Assembly (NCBI GenBank): GCA_964612185.1 | Contig: CAZTCR010000026.1 | Location: forward strand, 1-44,529 | Origin: UBA1447 sp964612185 | GTDB lineage: Bacteria > Bacillota > Clostridia > Oscillospirales > Acutalibacteraceae | Direction: 5' to 3' | DNA: 44,529 bases | Shown: piece by piece, positions 6,668-13,119 of the stretch | Numbering within the stretch: the first letter of the stretch is position 1 | Layout: every line of letters begins with the position of its first letter | Made by a program: the position numbers and the translations under genes | Notes under the pieces: generated by a model | Told to the model about the DNA's origin: nothing | The model's input: the letters and a program-made list of their open reading frames with translations, nothing else | Database searches by the model: none

Positions 6668-8182
6668 TTGAAGAAATTCTTAGGCATTTTGGGAAACATT
6701 TTAATCGTGTTTTTCCTCGTGATAGCCGTGGGTGTTATGACATTGGTACTAACATCGCAAAAAAATGGAGGTCTTCCCAACCTTCTTGGTTACAGCCCCC
6801 TCTCTGTGCAGACAGATTCTATGGAACCAACGATTAACGCGGGTGATATGATCTTAATTAGCAACACCGGCGACTACAATGCTCTCAAAGTCAATGATAT
6901 CGTCACCTATTTCGCTTTTTTAAATGGACAGAAATACTACGATACACATAGAATTGTAAAAATTGAACCTCATAACCAAACAAACTACTATATCACGAGG
7001 GGTGACAATGCACCTGCGGATGATGCTGATCCGGCTTCCTATGTCAACATAGTCGGCGTTTATACCGGCACGAGAGTTCCATATCTCGGCAAAGTGATGG
7101 ACTTCCTTAAAACACAAGTAGGTATATTTTTCATTATTGTCCTTCCGCTTGCGTTGTTGTTCATTTGGCAGTTTTATAAGTTTATCAGAGTTTTAACGGA
7201 CAGCAAAAAGCAGCAAGCGATTGAAGAAGTCACCTCAAACATCGAGGAAGAAAAACAGAAAGCCATCGAAGAATACATAGCACAGCAAAAAGCACAGGAT
7301 GAAACGGCAAAAGCAGCGGAAACGGCTGCCGCAATCGCAGCGGCAGACCTTGAGCGTGAAAAACAAAAAGCCGTTGATGAATATATCGCGCAGCAAAAAG
7401 CGGCTGAAGAAGCCAAAAGAGCGGAGGACACCGCAAACCCTATTAGCGGGCAGGAGGAAGCTCCTGCCGCCGAAATGGAAGAAACGCCCGATGCACACCT
7501 TGCGGTAGGGGACGGGTCTTCCGTCCCGGACGAGGAAACGAATCCCACCACCGCTGATGCGGTCCCCCTCCCTTTCGCAAGGGAGGCAGGAGAAGACGAA
7601 TCCGAACCCTCCGTTGTAGGGGACGGGTCCTCCGTCCCGGACAAGGAAACGAATCCCACCACCGCTGAGGCGGTCCCCCTCCCTTTAACAAGGGAGGCAG
7701 GGGAAGATGAAACAGAAACCCTCGGATCTGTAGGGAACAACCCCTGTGTTGTTCCGGTTGAAGAGTCCGAACCCTCCGTTGTAGGGGACGGGTCCTCCGT
7801 CCCGGATGAAAGGGCAGACGAAGAAGTTATCGTTGCGGCTGTTGTTCCAGCGGAAATCATGGAAAACGCCGAAGACGCCTCTGTAATCATAGACGAAGCC
7901 ATTGACGATGATAACATTGGATATAACGACGAAGACATCACTGATACCGCCGATGAAGATACAGAAGAAGACTTCGAGGATGATGCTGACGACGAAGATA
8001 ACGATTCCGAAGAAGACGACGATTCCGAAGAAGACGACGATATAGATGATGACCTTGGCGAAGAAGAAACCGATGAAGACAAAGACACCGAAGACAAAGA
8101 CAATTCCAAAGACGACAACGACGAGATCATTAAGAACGGCGGACGGCCAATGGCCGCCCCTACACATCCCGCCGACCCATGA
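6668..8182 (+). CDS. sipW: SipW/ER-type signal peptidase I with long coiled-coil and acidic tail
   Basis: 504 residues. The first 170 are a complete ER-type signal peptidase: membrane segment about 8-28, catalytic Ser51 in QTDSMEP, catalytic His94 in YDTHRIV (bacterial Ser-Lys enzymes have Lys there), RGDN at 111-114, and a second membrane segment about 152-170. Topology puts the active site outside and everything after 171 in the cytoplasm. That tail is about 330 residues, whereas relatives such as Bacillus SipW end soon after the second segment. It holds an Ala/Glu/Lys coiled coil (about 175-258, with two near-identical EKQKA-EEYIAQQKA blocks), three VGDGSSVPD repeats, two NPTTA repeats, and an Asp/Glu-rich stretch (about 400-485). 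Start TTG 6668 follows AGGAGG 6653-6658. Likely processes the adjacent AWF substrates; the tail may dock cytoplasmic partners. Confidence 0.9.
   Translation: MKKFLGILGNILIVFFLVIAVGVMTLVLTSQKNGGLPNLLGYSPLSVQTDSMEPTINAGDMILISNTGDYNALKVNDIVTYFAFLNGQKYYDTHRIVKIEPHNQTNYYITRGDNAPADDADPASYVNIVGVYTGTRVPYLGKVMDFLKTQVGIFFIIVLPLALLFIWQFYKFIRVLTDSKKQQAIEEVTSNIEEEKQKAIEEYIAQQKAQDETAKAAETAAAIAAADLEREKQKAVDEYIAQQKAAEEAKRAEDTANPISGQEEAPAAEMEETPDAHLAVGDGSSVPDEETNPTTADAVPLPFAREAGEDESEPSVVGDGSSVPDKETNPTTAEAVPLPLTREAGEDETETLGSVGNNPCVVPVEESEPSVVGDGSSVPDERADEEVIVAAVVPAEIMENAEDASVIIDEAIDDDNIGYNDEDITDTADEDTEEDFEDDADDEDNDSEEDDDSEEDDDIDDDLGEEETDEDKDTEDKDNSKDDNDEIIKNGGRPMAAPTHPADP
7505..7529 (+). repeat. GTAGGG palindromic element, translated in frame (copy 1)
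   Basis: GTAGGGGACGGGTC... with a GGGACGG/CCGTCCC inverted repeat (7509-7527). It lies inside the signal peptidase tail and is read as VGDGSSVPD. Copies 2 and 3 in the same gene differ by a single base. Confidence 0.8.
7541..7590 (+). repeat. NPTTA-type element with CCTCCCTT/AAGGGAGG hairpin (copy 1)
   Basis: AATCCCACCACCGCTGATGC leads into an 8-bp hairpin (7567-7574 with 7579-7586). It is read in frame as NPTTADAVPLPFAREAG. A second copy is at 7652-7701 and a truncated one at 33565-33600 in a different gene. Confidence 0.75.
7616..7640 (+). repeat. GTAGGG palindromic element, translated in frame (copy 2)
   Basis: Near-identical to the copy at 7505-7529, again read as VGDGSSVPD, and again followed by an NPTTA-type element. 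The pair therefore looks like an internal duplication of about 111 bp. Confidence 0.8.
7652..7701 (+). repeat. NPTTA-type element with CCTCCCTT/AAGGGAGG hairpin (copy 2)
   Basis: Stem 7678-7685 with 7690-7697, loop TAAC. Read as NPTTAEAVPLPLTREAG. The loop differs from copy 1 while the stem is conserved, as expected if the palindrome itself is under selection or is mobile. Confidence 0.75.
7730..7757 (+). repeat. GTAGGG palindromic element, GGAACAAC variant, in frame
   Basis: GTAGGGAACAACCCC... with GGAACAAC (7734-7741) pairing with GTTGTTCC (7748-7755). Translated within the signal peptidase tail as VGNNPCVVPV. An intergenic relative is at 40503-40549. Confidence 0.7.
7781..7805 (+). repeat. 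GTAGGG palindromic element, translated in frame (copy 3)
   Basis: Third VGDGSSVPD copy in the signal peptidase tail. The preceding SEPSV codons match those before copy 2, so this is another tail duplication. Confidence 0.8.
8138..8163 (-). repeat. GTAGGG palindromic element in reverse orientation, in frame at a C-terminus
   Basis: On the minus strand it reads GTAGGGGCGGCCATTGGCCG followed by TCCGCC. On the plus strand it encodes GGRPMAAPT, nearly the last residues of the signal peptidase, so the element appears to have moved or extended the end of the reading frame. Confidence 0.75.
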
Positions 8183-8197
8183 CCACTAACCACTTCC

Positions 8198-8258
8198 GAG
8201 TTTTCTCGTCGCCGCCCCGGGCGGTTGCCGGCATCCTTTATGCCGGCAGTGAAAACTC
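8198..8258 (+). ncRNA. Three-way-junction-like RNA fold downstream of sipW
   Basis: Outer stem GAGTTTTC (8198-8205) with GAAAACTC (8251-8258). It encloses a CCGCC/GGCGG hairpin (8212-8216 with 8220-8224) and a perfect 9-bp TGCCGGCAT/ATGCCGGCA hairpin (8226-8234 with 8240-8248). No T-run follows. It could be a transcript-end structure, a small structured RNA, or nested repeats. The type is given as ncRNA only because the fold is compact; expression is unknown. Confidence 0.4.
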
Positions 8259-8383
8259 AAAATGGCAAATGCTTGCATTTGACTATGACCAACGCGCGAA
8301 TTCTTTCCCCTATATATAATGTATAGTACATAAGGGAAAGTTGAACGATACAGAACAAAATTCATCGTAAAGGTGGCAAAAGA
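8259..8383 (+). promoter_or_regulatory. Spacer before the AAA+ gene with a TATAAT box
   Basis: CAAATG-CTTG-CATTTG hairpin near 8266-8281, then TATATATAAT (TATAAT at 8315-8320) flanked by CTTTCCC and GGGAAAG arms. A consensus -35 at the right spacing is not visible, so this is only a possible internal promoter. AGGTGG at 8371-8376 is the ribosome site for ATG 8384. Confidence 0.35.
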
Positions 8384-9940
8384 ATGGGACCTCTTATTAA
8401 GTTTTTAGAGGAATTTCTGGCTCAGTTCTTTGTAAAAGGAGTTTGGGGCATCATTAAGGGCATTGGCTTGGGTATTGCCAATATTTTTAATATACCTAAA
8501 TACCTCAGTATTTTTAAGACCTGGTCAAGCACCCCTGAATTCGGCGTGGGTGGATGGATAATGGCTATTTTGTCGGTTATCGTCATTCTGGCCATTCTCG
8601 CGGCGCTTGTATGGCTGTTTATCTTGTTGCTGAAAAAATATGTACGCTTCAGGAAAACGGTTGTCGACCAGGAAGAACTCCTCAACGAGGTCGCTATGCT
8701 CAACCGCGATGTGATTAAACTCACAACGGAAAAAGAGAAGATTCTTGCCATGAAGGTCTCCCAACTCGGTTTGAGACCGGGCGACAGCCCCTTTGAGGAG
8801 CCCGCGGAAGAAAACAAAGCGGAAGGCGAAGAGTCTGAGGAAGACAAGCTCGACGAAGACTACAGCCGTTTCTACAAACTCACACAGGTTGATTTGGAAA
8901 TTCAGGACTATGTACCCCCTGAGTATAACGACACCATCACCCTGCCGGAAATTTGCGACATGTTCCGCAACTACGCCTGCTCGCGTATGGGTCTTTATTA
9001 TGAACCAAAGATTATCCGTCTGTTCCTTTCGGCGTTTGCCACCACACGCCTCATCCTTCTGCAAGGTATATCCGGTACCGGTAAAACATCACTGCCGTAC
9101 GCCTTCGGGAAGTTTTTAAAGAACGACGCTACCATCTGTTCCGTCCAGCCCTCCTGGCGTGACCGTACCGAACTTTTCGGCTACTTCAATGAGTTCACCA
9201 AGCGCTTCAACGAAACCGAGTTGCTCAAAAAGATGTACGAAGCCACTTATAAAGACGATATCTTTGTAACCATCATGGACGAAATGAACATCGCCCGCGT
9301 GGAATACTATTTTGCCGAATTGCTGTCCATCCTCGAAATGCCAAGCCGTGATGAGTGGGTTGTCAGCCTTGTGCCATCCGTTTGGTCCACCGACCCGAAA
9401 CATCTCTTTGACGGCAAGCTCAGGCTGCCGGAGAATATGTGGTACATCGGCACCATCAACATCGATGACTCCACCTTTGCCGTGACGGATAAAGTGTATG
9501 ACCGCGCTATCCCCATCGACATCAACTCCAAAGGCAAGTATTTTGACGCGCCGTGGACAGACCACCTCAATCTGAGCTATAAGCACCTGGAAGCGATGTT
9601 TGAAGAGTGCAAGGTTAAATACAAGGTGTCGGAAGAGAACCTTCGCAAACTCGCGGAACTCGACGATTATGTCATTGAACATTTCCGCCTGGCTTTCGGT
9701 AACCGTATTGTGAAGCAGTTGGTTGATTTCATCCCGGCCTATGTCGGCTGCGGCGGCACGGAAATTGACGGTCTCGATTTCATCCTCTGCCATAAAATCC
9801 TCCGTAAGTTTGAAGCGCTCAACCTTTCCTTTATCCGGGACGAAATCGGCGGCTTGGTGACTTACCTCAACAAGCACTTCGGCAAGTCCAACATGAAGGA
9901 ATCCAAGGAATATTTGGAGAGACTCTCCAAACTTATCTGA
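8384..9940 (+). CDS. Membrane-anchored McrB-like AAA+ ATPase
   Basis: 518 residues. The N-terminus is hydrophobic and amphipathic (1-50), followed by a membrane segment (about 57-84), a short coiled coil (90-125) and an acidic linker (136-160). The C-terminal AAA+ module has Walker A GISGTGKT (228-235), an SVQPSWRDRTELFGYFN block (about 253-269), Walker B VTIMDEMN (295-302) continuing ARVEYYFAELLSILE, sensor GTINIDDST (356-364) and a putative Arg finger R374 in VYDRA. The PSWRD-LFGYFN and DEMN-ARVEYYFAELLS patterns place it with McrB/MoxR-like ATPases. Soluble McrB proteins do not usually carry a membrane anchor. It is followed 26 bases later by a DUF2357-like gene, the usual partner type. 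Here it probably remodels or energises a membrane-associated assembly rather than translocating on DNA; that is inference. Confidence 0.88.
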   Translation: MGPLIKFLEEFLAQFFVKGVWGIIKGIGLGIANIFNIPKYLSIFKTWSSTPEFGVGGWIMAILSVIVILAILAALVWLFILLLKKYVRFRKTVVDQEELLNEVAMLNRDVIKLTTEKEKILAMKVSQLGLRPGDSPFEEPAEENKAEGEESEEDKLDEDYSRFYKLTQVDLEIQDYVPPEYNDTITLPEICDMFRNYACSRMGLYYEPKIIRLFLSAFATTRLILLQGISGTGKTSLPYAFGKFLKNDATICSVQPSWRDRTELFGYFNEFTKRFNETELLKKMYEATYKDDIFVTIMDEMNIARVEYYFAELLSILEMPSRDEWVVSLVPSVWSTDPKHLFDGKLRLPENMWYIGTINIDDSTFAVTDKVYDRAIPIDINSKGKYFDAPWTDHLNLSYKHLEAMFEECKVKYKVSEENLRKLAELDDYVIEHFRLAFGNRIVKQLVDFIPAYVGCGGTEIDGLDFILCHKILRKFEALNLSFIRDEIGGLVTYLNKHFGKSNMKESKEYLERLSKLI

Positions 9941-9966
9941 TTTTGACTTAAAAGGGGACAATACAG

Positions 9967-12804
9967 ATGGGTAAACAATACTCCGACCTGTATTCACAAT
10001 ATAAACAGAATATATTGGCGCTGATGAACACCAACTTGTTCTACGAGAACATGCTGGAGTCTATTGAGCAAGGTCAAAACAACTTTTCGCTTTTCAACCG
10101 CTATTTTGAAAAGAAAATTGACCTTGTCTGGGTTGACGCGATTGAAAAGTGTATTGTTCCGTTGGACAATATTGTCAGAAACCCCCGCAAGTTCATCGTG
10201 CAGGAAGAAGAGATTGTCCCCATCGAACGCGCAAAAAAGATCACGGCGGAGTCTGTTCGCCACCTCGCGCAGCACACCAACATGATCGCCCGTGTGGATG
10301 ATGACAAAGTCACCCCGAGCTCCATCCTCAATGTGTTCCGTGAGGAAAGTTTTGAAATTTATGAAAACCGCTTCATTTTCACCCTGCTTAAGCTTTTAAT
10401 CCGGTTTATAGACACCCGCTACGATGTGCTTTTCAAAATCAAGGACGATGAAAACATGGCGTCTTTAAAGATGGAAAGCGAAGTACGGCAAGGCAGGGAA
10501 AAAATAAACTACAAATTGGAAATATCAACCCAATCCAGCAGCGAAGTACTCGGCAGTGACGACAAAAACTTCGACGCCTTCCAGCGCATCGGCCGTATTA
10601 AAAAGATTATCAACGAGTTTGCCCATTCATCGTTTATGAACGAACTGCAAAACTGCACCCCCGTGCGCCCGCCGATTATGCGCACCAATGTCATCATGAA
10701 GGACCCCAACTTCCAGGCCTGCCTGGCGCTGTGGCAGTTTATATCGTCTTACAGCGATGTCGGGTACGAGATTATATCCAGGGAAACGGATGAAATGGTC
10801 AGCGAGGAATACCGCAACGACCTTTACCGCATGATCGGTATGAATTATCTGTTGCTCAAAAACAACACCGTGTCGTATGAAGACGCCACTGCGAAAATGA
10901 AGAAGCGCAAGTTCAAACCCAAAATGCTCAAACGCATCGCGGAAGAACTTATTAATGATTACGACATGGAAGAAGTCGAAATCCGTCGCATCTTTGTGGA
11001 AGAACTCAAACGCGCCAGCAAGAAGAAAATTGAGGGCGAAGAGAAGATCAAAAAAGCCATCGACGAAGCGCTTGCGAGCGAAAATGCCCGCAAAGCCGCT
11101 ATTTTGGAAAAAATCAAGCAGGAAATCCAGCGCAAAAAAGACATCGAAAAACGCCGCATAGAGCGCGAACGCGCACGCATTGCCAGGCTAAAAGAGCTTG
11201 AGAAACAGCGCATTGCCAAAGAAAAGGCGCGCCTGAAAGCGAAGAAGGACAAGGAAATAGCCCTCGCCAAGGCAAAGCGCTTGAAGGAACTCGAGCTTGT
11301 GCGTTTGGCCAAACAAAAAGCACTCGAAGCGGAAAAGCTCGCCAAGGCCAAGGAAAAGGCAAAAATCCAAAAGGAAAAAGAGCGCCAGGCCAAACTCAAA
11401 GCCGAAGCGGAAGAAAAAGCCCGCAAAGCAGCACTGCTCGAACAGCAGCGTAAAGCGCGCGAAGCGGCGATTGCTCTTGCCAAAAAGGAAAAAGAAAAAG
11501 CCGCCAAGCAGCGCGAAAAAGAGCGCCAAGCCAAGATTGCGGCGGAAAAACTGGCCAAAGAAAAGGCAGCCCTCGCCAAGCAGCGTGAAAAAGAGCGTTT
11601 GGAAAAAGAGAAAGCGCTGCAGGCAGCCCGTGACAAGGCCGCCGCGGAAAAGCTCAAAGAAAAAGAACGCGCAGCGGCCGAAAAGGCCAAGCAGCTCGCC
11701 GCGGAGCAAGCCGCCAAACAAAAAGAAAAAGAACGCCTTGCCGCCGAAAAAGCGAAGAAGGCTGAAATAGAAAAAGCGAAAGCCGCGGCTCTGAAGGAAA
11801 AAGAGCGTGCGGACAAAGCAAAAGCCGCCCAAAAGGCCAAAGAAAAAGCCTTGGCGGAAAAGCAAAAAGAACGCGAGAAGGCCAAAGCCGCAAAAGAAAA
11901 AGAGATTCAGCTTGCCAAAGAAAAGGCGCTTGCCGCAAAGCAGCTCCTGAAAGAAAAAGCAGCGGCGGAAAAAGCCAAAAAAGAAGCGGCCGCCAAAGCC
12001 TCCGCGGAAAAGCGTAAAGAAAAGCAACGCCTCGCGGCGGAAAAAGCGGAGCTTGCCGCCAAAGCCAAAGCCAAGGCGGAAGAACTCAAAGAGAAGGAGC
12101 GCCTTGCGCTCGAACGCGCCGAACAGGATGCCCGGGAAGCGGCGGCAGCCGAACTGCTCCGTGTACAGGAACAACTCGCGGCAGAAAAGGCGGAACTGGA
12201 CGCCCAAAACAAGGCAAAGGCAGAAGCCATTAAAGAAATGAAGCGGGAAGCACGCCGTAAAGCTCAAGAGCTTGACAGGCAAAAACAAGCCAAGTTAAAG
12301 GAAAAGGAACGCCTTGCCGCAAGCAAAGCGGAACAAGCCGCGCGCCAAAAAGCCGAGGCCGCAAGGCAAAAAGATAAGGAGCGTCTCGAGCGTGAAAAAG
12401 CGCGGCTTAAAGAGAAAGAGCAAACCGCTGCAGAAAAGAAGAAGCTGCAAGCGCAGCAGCGCCTTGAGGCTGAAAAAGCCCGGCAGGCTGCTAAAAGGGA
12501 AGAAGACAAAGCAAAAATAAAGGAAAAAGAACGCGCGGCGCGCGAAAAACTCGCCCTTGCCGCCAAAGAGAAGGCGGCTGCCGCGAAGCAGAAAGAAAAA
12601 GAGCGCTTCGCCCGGGAAAAGGAAGCCCTTGCCGCCAAACAGAAGGCAGCGGAGCAAAAGCTTAAGGAACGCATTGCAAAAGAAAAAGCGGAACTCCTCG
12701 CCAAGCAAAAAGAAGCCGCGAAGGCGCAAAAAGAAAAAGAACGCGCTGAACTCAAAGCAGCCCTCAAGGCCGCGAAAGACGCGGAAAACAACACTGCGGA
12801 ATAA
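9967..12804 (+). CDS. DUF2357-like protein with a ~590-residue charged helix
   Basis: 945 residues in two parts. Residues 1-345 are globular and resemble DUF2357 proteins that pair with McrB-like ATPases: SFEIYENRFIFTLLKLL (128-144) contains the YENRF motif, and PPIMRTNVIMKDPNFQACLA followed by LWQFI is at 235-259. Residues from about 350 to 940 are almost only K, E, A, R, L and Q in short i/i+4 patterns (AAEKAK, KEKERLA), with few helix breakers. This predicts a single alpha-helix or coiled coil roughly 88 nm long at 0.15 nm per residue. The PD-(D/E)xK nuclease that usually follows DUF2357 is not visible. No signal peptide or membrane segment, so cytoplasmic. AAAAGGGGA precedes ATG 9967. Likely partner of the upstream ATPase. 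Confidence 0.75.
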   Translation: MGKQYSDLYSQYKQNILALMNTNLFYENMLESIEQGQNNFSLFNRYFEKKIDLVWVDAIEKCIVPLDNIVRNPRKFIVQEEEIVPIERAKKITAESVRHLAQHTNMIARVDDDKVTPSSILNVFREESFEIYENRFIFTLLKLLIRFIDTRYDVLFKIKDDENMASLKMESEVRQGREKINYKLEISTQSSSEVLGSDDKNFDAFQRIGRIKKIINEFAHSSFMNELQNCTPVRPPIMRTNVIMKDPNFQACLALWQFISSYSDVGYEIISRETDEMVSEEYRNDLYRMIGMNYLLLKNNTVSYEDATAKMKKRKFKPKMLKRIAEELINDYDMEEVEIRRIFVEELKRASKKKIEGEEKIKKAIDEALASENARKAAILEKIKQEIQRKKDIEKRRIERERARIARLKELEKQRIAKEKARLKAKKDKEIALAKAKRLKELELVRLAKQKALEAEKLAKAKEKAKIQKEKERQAKLKAEAEEKARKAALLEQQRKAREAAIALAKKEKEKAAKQREKERQAKIAAEKLAKEKAALAKQREKERLEKEKALQAARDKAAAEKLKEKERAAAEKAKQLAAEQAAKQKEKERLAAEKAKKAEIEKAKAAALKEKERADKAKAAQKAKEKALAEKQKEREKAKAAKEKEIQLAKEKALAAKQLLKEKAAAEKAKKEAAAKASAEKRKEKQRLAAEKAELAAKAKAKAEELKEKERLALERAEQDAREAAAAELLRVQEQLAAEKAELDAQNKAKAEAIKEMKREARRKAQELDRQKQAKLKEKERLAASKAEQAARQKAEAARQKDKERLEREKARLKEKEQTAAEKKKLQAQQRLEAEKARQAAKREEDKAKIKEKERAAREKLALAAKEKAAAAKQKEKERFAREKEALAAKQKAAEQKLKERIAKEKAELLAKQKEAAKAQKEKERAELKAALKAAKDAENNTAE
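11014..12790 (+). repeat. Low-complexity K/E/A-coding tract
   Basis: About 1.8 kb of imperfect repeats built on GCCAAAGAAAAAG-, GCGGAAAAG- and CGCGAACGC-like words, encoding the long helix. The composition produces long spurious open frames on both strands, which are not genes. Confidence 0.85.
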
Positions 12805-13119
12805 AGAGCAAGCACAGCAAAACGAAACCATTGATTAAAACCGATAATTAATGCAGGCAAAATGGACACAACCGGTTGTCGAATATTCGGAAGAACATAT
12901 AGTAGATAGCAGACGACAGATTTCAGACGACATATAGTTGAAATCAGATTTCGGATTCAGGCCGCAGGGGCGGAAAACCCGCCCCCTACAGAAGACCCAC
13001 CCGCCGGATATCAGATTCAGGACGAACACAATTTACCCCTACAGAGACCACGGGTCACCGTAATTTTGTCTAGTATCTAGTATCTAATATCTAGCGTCTA
13101 ACTGCTTGGAGGTATACCA
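12805..13119. repeat. Gene-free spacer with decayed palindromic elements and TAGTATC microrepeats
   Basis: Between the helix protein and the giant gene. It holds a reverse GTAGGG element (12962-12989, stem GGGGCGG/CCGCCCC), a second weaker reverse copy ending CCCCTAC at 13042, and short direct repeats (CAGACGACA near 12910 and 12926). Tandem TAGTATC/TAATATC units run from about 13072 to 13096. The ribosome site GGAGGT (13108-13113) of the next gene closes it. No gene, terminator with T-run or convincing promoter seen. Confidence 0.65.
12962..12989 (-). repeat. GTAGGG palindromic element, intergenic, reverse
   Basis: Minus-strand reading GTAGGGGGCGGGTTTTCCGC followed by CCCTGCGG matches the in-frame coding copies closely, with the stem altered on both sides (A to G, T to C) so that pairing is kept. 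This is the best evidence that the coding copies derive from a mobile or recurrent palindrome. Confidence 0.75.

Noticed and set aside
7174..8193. 339-codon antisense Ser-rich frame opposite the signal peptidase tail
   Set aside because: Mirror of the Asp/Glu-rich and coil codons; no independent support.
8384..12804. A McrBC-type restriction or other anti-phage system
   Set aside because: No nuclease motif is visible, the ATPase is membrane-anchored, and all neighbours are surface or secretion genes. Kept as a family relationship only.
10959..12869. Several long antisense open frames (up to 366 codons) opposite the helix protein
   Set aside because: They are Ser/Phe/Leu-rich complements of K/E/A codons, lack ribosome sites and mirror the low-complexity sense gene.
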